Counted from the stretch's first letter, positions 33,928-45,440 are shown. The stretch is 64,000 nucleotides of DNA from Podocnemis expansa (GCA_007922195.1 ML682067.1:2624495-2688494), one strand, 5' to 3'. The notes: generated by a model from the sequence alone, not told the origin. Numbers and translations: made by a program.

Positions 33928-35870
33928 ATGCCAGGGTTTAAACCCTGCGCCGAGTGTGGCAAGGCCTTCCCCCAGGACAACCCCTATGGGAAGTGCCTCG
34001 GCAAAGACCACATGGTCTCAGTCTATTCCATCTGTCTCTCCTGCAAACCGCGAAATGAAGGAGAGGGAACAACGGTGTCGTGCCCTAGCGTCTAGGAGGC
34101 CTGGCACTCTTCACCTGAGGCTTCAGGTTCCCGCCCAGCACCAAGACCCAGCTCAGCATCAGAGCCGGTGCGGCACCGCACTGCCGGTAGCCAATGCCAA
34201 TGCGCAACCTCGGTGCCAACCTCGGCACCCACCCAGTACCCCGGCATCTTGGCACCACCTGAGGTTGCCTTTGGGCAGCCCGGTACCGCCGGTCCCCGGA
34301 TCGCCCTGGCACTGCTCGCCATCATCTCCGGTGCCACCACAGCACCGACCCGGTGCCCCGGCACCGTGGCACCACTCGAGGTCACCTTCGAGCAGCCCAG
34401 TACTGCCGGTACCCGGATCACCCTGGCGCTGCTTGCCATCATCTCCGGTGCCACCATGGCACCAACTCAGTGCCCCGGCACCTTGACACCATCCGAGGTC
34501 ATCTTTGGGCAGCCCAGCCTCGCCAGCACCGAGCTCACCTCGGCACCGGCCACATTCACCCTCAGCACCACAGAGCCCGGTGCTGCAGGAAAGGGAGTTT
34601 GCCCGCCCAGGCAGTCCTCCTCCCCAGGTGAGAACTTACCACAGAGCCACACAGAGTCGCTCCTTGTGCCGTCCACCCCGGAAGCAGTGGAGGCTGCGCG
34701 CGCCCTCCCCTTGCTCCCCACACCTTTTCTCCCGCTCCCAACCAGAAGGGGCAAACCAGCCTTCATATCCAAGGCCTGGGCCTACCGGGGGCGTTTGCCC
34801 TCGCCGCCTCCATCTCCCACTCCACTAGGGGCCAGCGCCGTAGAGCCATCTCCGCGACAGCCCATCACTCTGCCATTGCCAGTACCGCCCCAGGAGTCTC
34901 GGTCCCCTCCTCCTGCCTCCAGTCCAGAGGAAGGTCCTTCAAGGGGGCTGTAAGCGGCTCCGGTGCCGCACTTCGCAGGAATGGTCCCCTCAGGAGACCC
35001 CCCTTTCCACCTCAGCAAGCGCGGGGTACCGCCCTCTCCCCGGCACTGGAGTCCTATACGGGAAATCTGTCGGCGCACTTCAATCTGTTGCACTGGGCCA
35101 CGGCCCATCTAGGAATGGAGGTGCAGCCCTTGGGTCCCCCTCCCGATGCCCTCTTTGGGCTCCTAACAGTCCCACCCCACCCAGGTGTCTGGGACCTTGC
35201 CCGTTCCAAGTGGCAGAGCCCAAGTTCTATTGCCCCAGTTTCGGGCACGGCGGGTGTTAAATATTGGGTTCCCACACTGGATTTCCCTTCTCTCGCTGGT
35301 CACGCAGTTCCCCCGAGGGAAGTGGTACAGATGGCACTGGGTCCCGGGGAACCCCCCAGCAACCCTCTTCCATCCTCCAGGGAAGCCAGGGAACTGGACC
35401 TTTTGGGCCATAAGATATGCTCCTCAGCGGCCTTCCATTTGTGAGTGGCGAACAACCAAGCCTTTATCAGCAGATACTTGCTGGACGTGTGGGAGTCAGT
35501 TGTGAAATTCTGATGCTTGCTCCCACCCGAAGCCAGGGAGGAATATGATGCCTTTCTAGAGGAGGGTAACATAATTTCTCACGACCTCCTCCTTTTGGCC
35601 TTCAACATGGTGGACACAGCTGCCCACACCATGGCCTCAGCAGTAACCATTCGCTGGGTGGCCTGGCATAGGGAGGCTAGCGCGCCCCCTAATGCGCAGT
35701 AGGCAGTTCTCGACCTGCCCTTTGAAGGGGACGCTTTGTTTACCTCAAGAACATTATCGGCGGTGAGCACCGCTCAAGGTCCCAGAAGAGGCCAAATACT
35801 TGGGCCTGCTCCCCCTTGGGCCCACCCCTCCCACATAGGCATCTGGGGCCCTACCTTCTTCCCCTAACTC
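33928..35870 (+). pseudogene. DIRS gag-like gene, copy 1, broken
   Basis: The ATG at 33928 starts MPGFKPCAECGKAFPQD, a cysteine-rich N-terminal motif (C-x2-C then CLGKDH and a later C-x2-C) like those of DIRS gag-like proteins. The frame stops at 34093 (TAG, codon 56), then is open from 34096 to 34953. This part is proline-rich with 39-residue tandem repeats. It resumes in another frame at about 35088-35870, with stops near 35442, 35508 and 35700. That part holds 'REARELDLLGHKICSSAAF', 'ARYLLDVWES'-like and 'AVLDLPFEGDALF' blocks, parallel to blocks in copy 2. Non-functional as it stands. The gag assignment rests on family resemblance and position. Confidence 0.75.
34243..34520 (+). repeat. 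117-bp tandem repeat within the gag-like gene
   Basis: The 'cccggca' start of each unit recurs at 34243, 34360 and 34477, exactly 117 bp apart, giving 39-residue in-frame repeats that end in 'SGAT.AP'. There are two full units and part of a third. Confidence 0.9.
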
Positions 35871-38321
35871 CCCATTATCCCTATCATCGTGGGATCAGAG
35901 GAAACTTCCTTCTACCGCTATTATCCGCTGCAAGGGCTGAGACCCCCTTTGTTCCCTCCTGCAGGGAAGGGGCCCACCCAACTCACCTCCCTGCTTTTCC
36001 TACTGCGCCCATAGCACCCCTACCGGGGGCTTCTTCCCCTGCCCTTGGGTGGCAAGGGCCTCCTCAAGGCACAAACTCCCTGCCTGCACTTTCTCCACAG
36101 CAGCTATCCTGCCTGCACCTTCTCTGCAGCGGCTACCTCAGGCACTCATGGGGAATCCACCCCCCTCTTCCTCTGGTACCCCTCAATCCTGCGCTGTCGC
36201 ATCAAATCTTTGCCGGGGACGAGGAGCGCGTCTCGTAATAGCCCCAGCTTTGTTGCAGAGGCTCCAAGGCATGTATTTGCAGCATTTACTCAGAAGCGGG
36301 ACCATCCCTGTTACCCTGATGCTCTCCATCAGGTAGGCCCATTAGATTCCCGGCTAGGGGGGCGGGGATGCCTTCATTCGCTCATGACAAGTAACTAGCA
36401 TATTGTGACCCCAACAGCTCGACAGGACCCTCCATCCTACTTGTCATGCAAGATGCGTTCACATGGTCTTGGCAGCTCCTAGCCCCCGTGGAAGGCCAAG
36501 GCAGATCAGTCCATCCCTGCCTTCATATACACCCCTTCTTTACAGAAGCTGAGGCTCCTTACAGCCCCTCTCTTTGCAGGCAACCTCAGTTAGATCAGGA
36601 CTCCTATCCTAGGAGTCCTTATCGTAGGCCCCACCCTAGGGGAACAGCAGTAGGATACCGTATTTTGGGCCTTCCACCCTAGCGTCCACCTTCGTGGCAT
36701 CAGTCCCCCAGCATACCCAGGCAGAAGGCCGCACTCCAAGCACGAAAGCTCCTCAATGAGTTGCTTATAACTACCCACCCTAACCTCCCTGCCGTCAACT
36801 CACGCGTACCCCGGCAGAGGACACTGCCCCTTGGGCGCACGCCGACCCACTGACCTGCTCGGGGATCTACAGTTCAACCAGGGGTGCACCTCCATGCGAT
36901 GTTGGTGGTGACCCCACCAGGGCTGTTGTTCCCCTCACCTCCCTGAGGGACCTGATGATATATGCTGTGAAAACGGGTTAGAGCTTCTGTCTCTGGAACA
37001 CTAAGATATTCAGAGGCTTGCCCCCCCCCATCCGGGGATGGCCATCCGGTTTCCGACTGGCGATAACCCTCCATATTGGGTTCTCTAACCTCAAGGTACC
37101 TCTGCGATACCGCGGTTGATACCCTGCGGGTGGCTTCTCTTCTGAGTGGTCGGCAGATATTCTTTCCTGCCCCTGGCAACTGTATTTCCAGGGTTAACTC
37201 TGCATCAACGTGTCTTTCCCCTGGTGCTCACGCTTCGCTATGTAGCCGTGACACTACCCCCTTTTTGGCGGTGCCCTGGACCCGCAAGACTGTATTCCTA
37301 ATACAGCACCCCTTCGAGCCCTTGGGCCACCTCAACTCGGTGGGCGAGGGGTATTTGGCATTGTCCCCGCTTTCCCCTGCCCCTTTGCATACAATCCTCG
37401 TGTTGCTGGAATCCCACAGGATTACAGGCCAAGCGAGCTCCCTCTCTTTCTCCATGAATTCTCATGCTATCAGGGTTATTATAGGTACTAATCCATCAGC
37501 ACCGTCCGGGCCATTACATAGCCTTATGGGTGCTAATGTCCTTGAGTACCTCTCCAGCAAGAAACCCGGGGTTTGGTACCATTCTTAGTTGGAAGAGTGT
37601 GCTTTGCGCACTAACTTGAGATCCTGTAGTTGGCATACCTGTGCCTTCCACTGTTTCACTGTAGGCCTTTGCCTTCAATGTACGGGCATGTAGTGTCTTG
37701 CCAGACCATTCTTGATTATTACTACCTTCATCGATCAGACCCCGCTGGCACTGGCCTTGTCCAGTCCAGGGGATAAGGTTCATCCCTCTCATGGCTACCT
37801 GTGTAGCCAGAATGCATCCAGGCGAGACTGTGACTCTTTGGATCCCGTTTTGGACCGCACGGTGCTCAATCCATGGGATACTGCTCATTCCCTCCATTAC
37901 TTCCTATGCAGGCCACAATCATTGGTTAAACTTGTTCCTGTCGGCCTCCAGCATGCTCGACGAGCCCATGCGGAAAGGTCCTATGGCCAGACACCTTTCT
38001 TCTGGCCTTCCTACCTTTGTGTTCTGCTACTTAGGTGGAACGTCCAACGCAACCCTCTATGGTTTCACATTGCGGTCTTCATATTCATTGTGGTGACCTT
38101 GGCCCATCCTCCCCACTCTCTTATGCCTTGGCGTGTTTGGCCCTGCCCCTGTCTTGGGTTGGCCCTCGGCTGTTGATCTTTCTATTCCATGCCAAAAGCC
38201 TATTCGTCTCTTGACTCTGGTTAGATTCTGGTTTGCTGGGCTTATTCCCATTTGAGGCATATTGCTGTGCTGAAGGCGGAAGACCCAACTCCACCCACCA
38301 TCCATCAGCATGGCTAGTAGT
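35871..38321 (+). other. Interior of DIRS-type copy 1, content not identified
   Basis: This is where reverse transcriptase, RNase H and tyrosine recombinase would be expected. Reading translations by eye, I find no RT catalytic block or recombinase signature on either strand. The longest ORF (37076-37588) is not recognisable. The region may be too decayed, or may have been replaced. Confidence 0.5.
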
Positions 38322-38421
38322 CACCTATTACTGAATGCATCCGAGCAGCACTCGAAGAAGAATGGTGGGTTACTCACCAGTAACCGTCCTTCTTCGAGAT
38401 GGGCTGCTCGGATCCATTCAG
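38322..38421. repeat. Internal complementary region of DIRS-type copy 1
   Basis: The left half (38324-38359) is the reverse complement of 33597-33632, with one mismatch. The right half (38360-38421) is the reverse complement of the outer right terminus (38604-38665), with few mismatches. The junction abuts the two element ends as they would be joined in a circle. Confidence 0.88.
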
Positions 38422-38464
38422 GTCCCTCCCCTTCATCCCCGCATCTGGAGTTGGCGACTCTAAG

Positions 38465-38665
38465 GAACTGAGGAGGGGTCGAGAGGCGGCCGTATATATA
38501 GCCACAGGGTGGCGTGAGGGGCGGAGGCCACCCACCCTCTCCTGACAGGCAGGACAAAAGTTTTTCCGGCCAATCCAGCGCTCTGGCACGGAGACACCCA
38601 GTACTGAATGGATCCGAGCAGCCCATCTCAAAGAAGGATGGTTACTGGTGAGTAACCCACCATTC
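38465..38665 (-). repeat. Right inverted terminal repeat of DIRS-type copy 1
   Basis: The inverse of the left repeat, extended at its outer end by 'gatggttactggtgagtaac', which is found in inverse in the internal complementary region. Confidence 0.85.
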
Positions 38666-38920
38666 ACAGAGCTGCTAACCCCAGTGTTTTAACTTATGCT
38701 GCCCGCAGGGTCAATGCTGCCAAATAAAAATACACTACAGTATTACTTAAAAAACAGTATAGAAAAGCAGGCACTAATGAATGAACATGGACAACTGAAA
38801 CAAATATAGAAAGTGCTATAATGGTTCAGTGGGCCTCTAATCCAGTATTGTTTCTATAACAGTGGCTAACACCACTTAAAGCAGCAAGAAACCAGGCACC
38901 CATACCTTGTCCTCAGCAAA

Positions 38921-38988
38921 ACAAACAAGAAGTCCTGTAGCACTTTTAAAGACTACAAATTTATTTATTGCATGAGCTTTTGCAGGAG
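38921..38988. mobile_element. Penelope-like copy, left part (split by CR1)
   Basis: 'caagaagtcctgtagcactt' to 'catgagcttttgcaggaga' stops abruptly at a CR1 3' tip. The element resumes at 41381 with 'gcagaaaatcccacttgg'. Confidence 0.8.
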
Positions 38989-41380
38989 ACTCATAGAATC
39001 ATAGGGTTTGAAGGGATCTCATGAGGTCATCTAGTCCAACCCTCTCCTAAAAACAGGACCACTCCTACTAAATCATCCCAGCCAAGTTTTTGTCTAACCG
39101 GGCCTTAAATGTTTCTAAAGATGGAGATTCCACCACCTCCTTAGGTAACCCATTTCAGAGCTTCACCACCCTCCTAGTGAGAAACTTTTTCCTAATATCC
39201 AACCTTGACCACCCCAGCTGCAACTTGAAACCATTGCTCCTTGTTCTGTCCTCTATTACTACTACTGAGAACAGCCTAGCTCCCTCCTCTTTAGAGCACC
39301 CCTTCAAGCAGTTGAAGGTTGCTATCAAATCCCCCCTCAGTCTTCTCTTCTGCAGACTAAATAAGACTAGTTCCTTCCGTGTCTCCTCATAAGTCATGTG
39401 CCCCACCCCCTGATCATTTTTGTTGCGCTCCGCTGGCCTCTTTCTAATTTGTCCACATCCTTTCTGTAGTGCGGAGCCCAAAACTGGACACAGTATTCCA
39501 CGTGTGGCCTCACCAGAGCTGAATCGAGGGGAACAAATGCATTCTTCAGTCTGCTGGCAACATTCCTACTGATGCAGCCCCAATATGCCGTTGGCCTTTT
39601 TGGCAACAAGAGCACACTGTTGACTCATATCCAGCTTCCCATCCACCCTAACCCCCAGGTCCTTTTCTACAGTGCTTAGCTGATTAGTTCCCAGCCTATA
39701 CGATTACATGGGATTTTTCTATCCTAAGTGCAGGACTTTGCACTTGTCCTTGTTGAACCTCATGAGATTTCATTTGGCCCAAAGCTCTAACTTGTCTAGG
39801 TCTCCCTGAATCCTACCCCTGCCCTCCAGGGTATTTGCCGTTCTCCCCAGCTTGGTGTCATCTAATTTACTGAGCATGCAATCTATCCCATCATCTAGAT
39901 CATTAATGAAGATGTTGAAGAGAACTGGCCCCAGGACCAACCCCTGGGACTCTCCACTAGTTACTGGTTGCCAACTAGCATTGAGCCATTGATCCCTACC
40001 CATTGAGCCCGATGAGCTAGCCAGCTTTTTATCCACCTTACAGTCTGCTCATCCAACCCATACTTTCTTAACTTACCAATGAGAATGCTGTGGGAAACTG
40101 TATCAAAAGGTATGCTAAAGCTGAGGTATATCACATCAATGGCTGTTCCTGCTCCCACATATCCTGTCTTTTCACCACAGGAGGTGATCAGGTTGGACAG
40201 GCACAATTTGCCCTTGGTGAATCCATGCTGACTGTTCTTGATCACTCTATTTTCCTCCAAGTGTTTCAGAATGGATTCTTTGAGGAACTACTCCATGATT
40301 TTTCCTGGGATTGAGGTGTGGCTGATTGGTCTGTAGTTCCCCCGGTCCTCCTTTTTCCCTTTCTTGAAGATAGGCACTATATTTGCCTTTTTTCAATCAT
40401 CTGGGCCTTCCCCAATTCTCCATGAGTTTTCAAAGGTACTGTCTAGCAGCTCTGCAATCACATTGACCAACTCTTTCAGGACCCTTGGATGCAGTTCATC
40501 TGGCCCCATACACTTGTGCACATCCAACTTCTCTAAGTAGTCCCTAACCTGACCTTCCATCACTGAGGGCTGCTCTCCTTCTCTCCATTCTGTGTTACCC
40601 AGTGTAGTAGTCTGGTAGCTGACCCTGCCTGTGAAGACTGAAGTCAAAAAAGCATTGAGTACTTCAGCATTTTTTTCTGCATCATCTACCACAAGGATGC
40701 TTCTCCATTCAGTATGGAATCTATACCATCCCTGATCCTCTTCTTGTTAGTGACAAACTTGTAAAACCCCTTCCTGTTATCCTTCACATCCCATGCTAGC
40801 TGCAATTCCAATTGCCCTTTGGCCTTTCTGATTTTATCCCTGCAGGTCCCAGCAATATCTTTATATGCCTCCCTAGTCATTTGTCCAAGCTTCCACTTCT
40901 TGTAAGCTTCCCTTTTGTGTTTCACTTCACTGTAGAGTTCTCTACTAAGCCACACTGGGCACCTTCCATATTTGCTGTTCTTTCTGCACATCGGAATGGA
41001 ATCTTGCTGTGCCCTTAGTAGAGTTTCTTTAAAATACAGCCAGCTCTCTTAGACACCTTTCCCCTTCAGATTAGCCTCCCGAGGGATCCTGCCCATCAAT
41101 TCCCTGAGGGAGCCAAAATCCACTTTTCTGAAGTCCGGGGTCTGTGTTCTGCTTCTTTCCTTTCTTCCTTTGATCAGGATCCTGAACTCTACCATCTCAT
41201 GGTCACTGCTGCCCAGGTTGCCGTTCACTTCTACTTTCTCGATCAATTCTTCTCTGTGAGCAGCAGGTCAAGAGGTACAAGGACCCTAGTTGGTTCCTCC
41301 AGCACTTGTACCAGGAAGTTATCCTCAGCGCTCTTCAAAAACTTCCTGGATTGTCTGTGTACTTCTGTATTGCCCACCCA
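38989..41380 (-). pseudogene. CR1 LINE, 5'-truncated, broken ORF2
   Basis: CR1 is a non-LTR retrotransposon. Read on minus, the right end starts inside the endonuclease domain ('FLVQVLEEPTR', then '[11 protein letters not shown]' with the SDH motif). It continues through the linker ('CPVWLSRELYSEVK', 'NKKRIRDGI') and reverse transcriptase ('LNAFLTSVFTGRVS', 'HKCMGPDELHPRVLKEL', 'SQHGFTKGKLCLSNL', '[16 protein letters not shown]'), the C-terminal part ('RPHVEYCVQFWAPHY') and the 3' UTR tip at 38989. The catalytic F-A-D-D box is altered: the sequence reads SKLDDTKLG, a residue short. Frameshifts and stops break the ORF. It inserted into a Penelope-like element. Confidence 0.93.
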
Positions 41381-41517
41381 GCAGAAAATCCCACTTGGTC
41401 TGACAAAGTGGGATATTCTCCCATGAAAGTTCATGTGATAAGTAAATTTGTTAGTCTTTTAAAGTGCCACAGGACTCCTTGTTTGTTTTGCTGAACTAGA
41501 CTAACATGGCTACCCCT
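41381..41517. mobile_element. Penelope-like copy, right part (split by CR1)
   Basis: It continues the element left at 38988: 'cccacttggtctgacaaagt', 'ctcccatgaaagttcatg', 'ttgttagtcttttaaagtgc', and the end motif 'agactaacatggctacccct'. The hammerhead-like core keeps GAAA but has CTGACAA in place of CTGANGA. Confidence 0.8.
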
Positions 41518-41689
41518 TTGGAACTGCCCTCAGGGATATCTTTTTCACAGCTCCTATTAGACTTATGCCCTGAAGCATGAGAGTGTACATCTGTTCCACA
41601 ACTCTTTCTTTCATTGATTATTTTAACTCTTGACATTATCAGTATAAATATCTGATTGTTTTCTTTTATCCTGCTAACCTCTGTCTGCA

Positions 41690-42345
41690 ATGATATCTTG
41701 TGGCAATAAGTTCCACAGACTAAATGTGCACTGTGTTAATAATATTTCCTTTTAATAGTTTTAATTTTGATTTCTTCCAATTTCATGGAATGTCCCCTTG
41801 TATTACAAGAAAAGGAGAACAAAAGTGACTCATTTATCTTCTCATTATTTTTAGGCTTGATGGAATTAGATTTCTTTTATGTAATTTCAATGGATATCTA
41901 TATTTAAAAAATTTTAATTGAATTAAATTATCACAATTGTGCAACATTATGGGTTATAACCACTTTTTATCTATTTAACTTTTCAGTTACAGAAAGTATT
42001 TGGAGAGAAATCAGACAAAGGGGAAAAATAATTATTTAGTGACAGCAGATGCTGAGATTCAAAAACTTTATAATAGTTAAATGACAATATATGAAGTAAA
42101 AATCTTCAGATCAAAATAAGTTCCAAGCAGCAGTTTTCTTACTTTGTCTGTTTGTAAATTGTTATTACTGATGGAAATATTTTCCTCAAGTTATGTTTAG
42201 TGAAATTCACGTTTGCTGACATCTACCAATAAAAATTGAATCTTTCCAAGCCTAACTATTTTGCATACCTTCATAATGTTCTCTCTTTAAACTAAACAGT
42301 CCTAATCTATTCACTCTCATTGGCTGGATCTTCTCCCTGAACTCA
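41690..42345 (-). repeat. Old CR1-like fragment interrupted by the unclassified repeat
   Basis: 41690-41885 ('gtggcaataagttccacaga', 'ttccaatttcatggaatgtc') and 42275-42345 ('aactaaacagtcctaatcta') read as consecutive parts of the antisense 3' region of an old CR1-type element. The intervening 41890-42272 is the unclassified repeat copy B. Confidence 0.55.
41890..42272. repeat. Unclassified interspersed repeat, copy B
   Basis: Collinear with 1070-1600. Because it sits inside a CR1-like sequence, its limits can be inferred to be near 41890 and 42272. No terminal inverted repeat, polyA tail or clear target duplication was found by eye. Confidence 0.6.
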
Positions 42346-43560
42346 GCCTGGACATATTACCCATCAGAACTGTGTCTCTGCCCCTGGCCTCACCTCCAAA
42401 GTTCAGAAACTAGCTATGACTGACTTATTTCCTATCCTCAATTAGCTGCCAAATGTAGTAGTCCTCCCACTATACTATCCATGACTCTTTAAAAATATGA
42501 CCAGCTTTCAAAAGCTTTCCAAGGCCACATGAAACTCATTGACCTGGCAACACTGCTTGCAGGAAGCCTGAAAGCAAAAATCACTCAATCAGGAGCATTC
42601 CTGAACTATCAAAGGTGGGACAGAGGCCCAGTCATAGCAGACAGCTAAAGAGGAGAAGCAATACAATTTTGGTTGGGGGAGATGAGGAATGTTATATCAT
42701 GGATTTGCCAGTCCAGAAGTCACTGTGACTGCTTGTGTCTTAGGTAACTTTCATAGGCTATCAAAGTTGAGTGAAGGGAAAATTCAAACTCAATGCCCAC
42801 CATATTGGGGGGAGTTTTTAGGATTGCTCAGACAGTTCTTGGCTTGCCAGTAGATGCATGTTTCACTGAACACATTTGGATTCAAACAGTTTAAAGGGCT
42901 TTCCTGAACACTCCTTTGTAGATTTGTATAATATATCTTTCTTTTGACAAGTCCGGCAATAACTTGTCTGGGAATCTTTTTGTCCCCCCTTCTGAATTTT
43001 TGAGAAAGTTGGATTATATATAACAATGATTTTACAGAGGGAAAGAAGGAAGACTTATAGAAAAATGAGTACACAATAAGAAAGATGTATTGAACTCCCT
43101 CGACAGCAACAGCGGAAGAAAGAAATCTTCCCCATTAGCCGTTGTTTTTTCTTCCCCAGGTAGCCTGTGCTCTATCTTTTCTCATTTTTCACAGTCTAAC
43201 AGATGAGTTGACTGTGAGGATCTCTCTCTATAAAAAAGGGAATCCATTTTAGTGTGTCAACTGAGTTAGTTGGTTAGTCCTCCCATTGGAGCAATTTGTT
43301 AACAGCAGGAGTGTATCCAGCAAAATATAGTTCTTTACACAGACCTCCCAAGTTGTCCCATTTCCATCAGAGGATCTTTTGTGGGGCATGGTGAAAGAAG
43401 GGTTCTTCTGCCAAAAAAAGAAAAAAAAGGTAATGTCTAGGTGGCAGAATCCTGGACAAATTCCACAGAAGAAAATCTCATTATGAACCCTTTCTCCAAT
43501 GTAATAGGTCTACTCTGAAATATTAGTGGGGAAAATGGAATATCAGACAGGAAAGATGAA
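42346..43560. other. Intergenic stretch, nothing identified
   Basis: Only short ORFs without domains are present. No repeat that I can name. Confidence 0.55.
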
Positions 43561-43564
43561 CCTA

Positions 43565-43800
43565 CCATACAGCTAAAATACAGGACTTGGAGTCAAGGGG
43601 ATCTGGTGTTCTTTCCCAAGTCTGCCACAGGTTTATTGTGTAACCTTGGGCAAACTGCACAGCATTTCTCTGCCTCAATTTCCCTACCTGTAAAATGGGA
43701 ATAGCATTATTGCTGTCCTTTATAGGGATAGTGTGAGCAAGAATTCACTTATGTTCAAAACGTTCATTAATGTTTCATGTTTAATGAACGTGCTCTGAGA
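43565..43800 (+). repeat. MIR-type SINE remnant
   Basis: The order 'ggacttggagtcaaggggat', 'caagtctgccacaggtttat', 'gtgtaaccttgggcaaactg', 'tctgcctcaatttccctacc', 'tgtaaaatgggaatag' follows MIR (CORE-SINE) from the tRNA-derived part into the core. It is an old, diverged copy. Confidence 0.8.
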
Positions 43801-44583
43801 GAGACCCTCAGATGGAGGGACGCTAGATCTGAAAACAAAATTCCCTTTGCTTTTTCTTGTATAAGAGAGAAAAGGAGAAGCTTAGCATAGGTCTGGGAAG
43901 GTGTTTACAGAAATGTACACAACTACAAGGATCAATCTGCAAGCAAAGCCATGATATGGCATTTCTGCAACTCTGTCTCCAATAACCTTCTTCAAACTGC
44001 TTTCTGCACTTTTTTAAAACATAATAAAATAGAAAAACTGCCTCAGACTGATTACCTGAATCATCTAGTGGCAGGATGTGGCTGGTGTCTCCTTTGAGGG
44101 GTTCTGTATGTATAAACAAAACTGAACAGTTCCCTGGAAAGCTGCCCTGATTTTATTTGGTCTTTGGGACTGGCAGTGGCAGGTATGAAAGCCAGTTCTG
44201 TTGCTCTCCAAAAGGCTAAGTGGAGGCTCATCTGACCTGGATTTAAGGAGAATTAAATTGTGTAATTTTCTAGCATTGTTATGAGTGTAAGTTATGGATC
44301 TGGTCTGCTTAACTATTTGCCTAAACATGTTCCTCTGTAATTGTTTTGTGTTTCCAGATATACACACAGGACTATTTTTGCATTTGACCACTTTCGCACA
44401 AAGAGATGTTTAGTCCCAGGTCAAAGCATTTGTGAGCCTGAAGAATACCAGATTCTAACTCTCCCTTTGTTCTAACAATTGATTTTCTTATAGGTATGAA
44501 TATTGGGGGAACTGATTTCATGTATTTTTTCCCACAGAGGCAATAATAAAGGGGTAACATTAAGAACCATCCATAAACAAGAC
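43801..44583. other. Intergenic stretch, nothing identified
   Basis: A minus-strand ORF pair (43823-44119, 44065-44391) has no recognisable domain or homolog that I can name. Confidence 0.5.
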
Positions 44584-44595
44584 TCTAAATAGGGA

Positions 44596-44685
44596 AGTTC
44601 CAAAGGGGTGGCCATGTTAGTCTAGTTCAGCAAAACAAAAAAGGAGTCCTGATGAAGTGGGATTTTCTCCCACAAAAGCTCATGG
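44596..44685. mobile_element. Penelope-like mini-copy (90 bp) with perfect 12-bp target duplication
   Basis: It is flanked by TCTAAATAGGGA at 44584-44595 and 44686-44697. It consists of the end motif ('ggccatgttagtctagttca'), the 'aaaggagtcc' start of an arm, and then directly the hammerhead-like segment (CTGATGA, GTGGGA stem with loop, then CAAAAGCTCATG). The arm's 'ggcactttaaagactaac' part is missing. Confidence 0.85.
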
Positions 44686-44697
44686 TCTAAATAGGGA

Positions 44698-45431
44698 GAT
44701 GGACCAGATAATTTAAGTGTTTATTTTTCATTTTATTTCTACAGTAATATTCAGTTTGTGCAAGAAAAGTTGAATAGTTAGACATACATTCACCTATCTG
44801 GACTGGCAGATGCCTGTTTGTGCATGCAACCAGATATCTTATGGGCACAAAACATTGCGCATATAATTTTGCAAGCATAAAAATAGACAGGATGGCTGAG
44901 ACATTAGTCCTAAAGCTGCAGCTACTCTATGATCTATACCGGTTGTGAGCAATTTGTTAAAAATGCACACATAAACAGTCCAGGATGTATATGGTCTAAA
45001 TGGATTTTACTCCCTTAGAAAAGCCAGGAATGGAGACTATGAACGCAACCTTCTCTGGGCTTTAGCAGTTTTGCAGCTGCTCTCAATTAAAGTGAGTGGT
45101 GGTTTCTAGGGACTGTATCTATGGTATTTGTCTTCCAACCATTTTTTATTATTCTGCAATGATTTCATGCATCACAACTGGAGCTCAATAAAAGGGTGTT
45201 TCAGTGACAACTGTATTGTCTGCATATTTCTTTTGGGTATCCCAACACATATTGTCAAAAGACTTAAGATATAGCTATCAATAAAATTGCAAAGAAGAAA
45301 GGGTTAAATATTGAAAAGAATATTTCCAATGCAAGGCCATGTGAAGCAGAGGCTCAAAGGGTTCCAATGGAACTGGGCCTGTACTTAAAAGGGCCTTATT
45401 TTTTGTTTTCTACTCGTAATTCTCTCTCCTA
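44698..45431. other. Intergenic stretch, nothing identified
   Basis: AT-rich sequence without recognised repeat or gene. Confidence 0.55.
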
Positions 45432-45440
45432 ACTTCTATG

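Larger units (their letters stand above)
33597..38665 (+). mobile_element. DIRS-type retroelement, copy 1, structurally complete ends (5069 bp)
   Basis: The left terminus TTCTTCGAGTGCTGCTC and about 170 bp after it are repeated in inverse, at roughly 90% by eye, at the right end (about 38465-38665). Just inside the right repeat lies an internal complementary region. 38324-38359 is the reverse complement of the outer left end, and 38360-38421 is the reverse complement of the outer right end. They abut as CTCGAAGAA then GAATGGTGG. Inverted terminal repeats plus such a joint complementary region are the hallmark of DIRS-1-like tyrosine-recombinase retrotransposons. There is no target duplication, as expected. 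A gag-like gene follows the left repeat. I could not recognise reverse transcriptase, RNase H or recombinase in 35.9-38.3 kb, so this may be non-autonomous or heavily decayed. Confidence 0.85.

Noticed and set aside
37076..37588. 170-codon ORF inside DIRS copy 1
   Set aside because: It shows no RT, RNase H or recombinase motif. Probably chance in GC-balanced decayed sequence.
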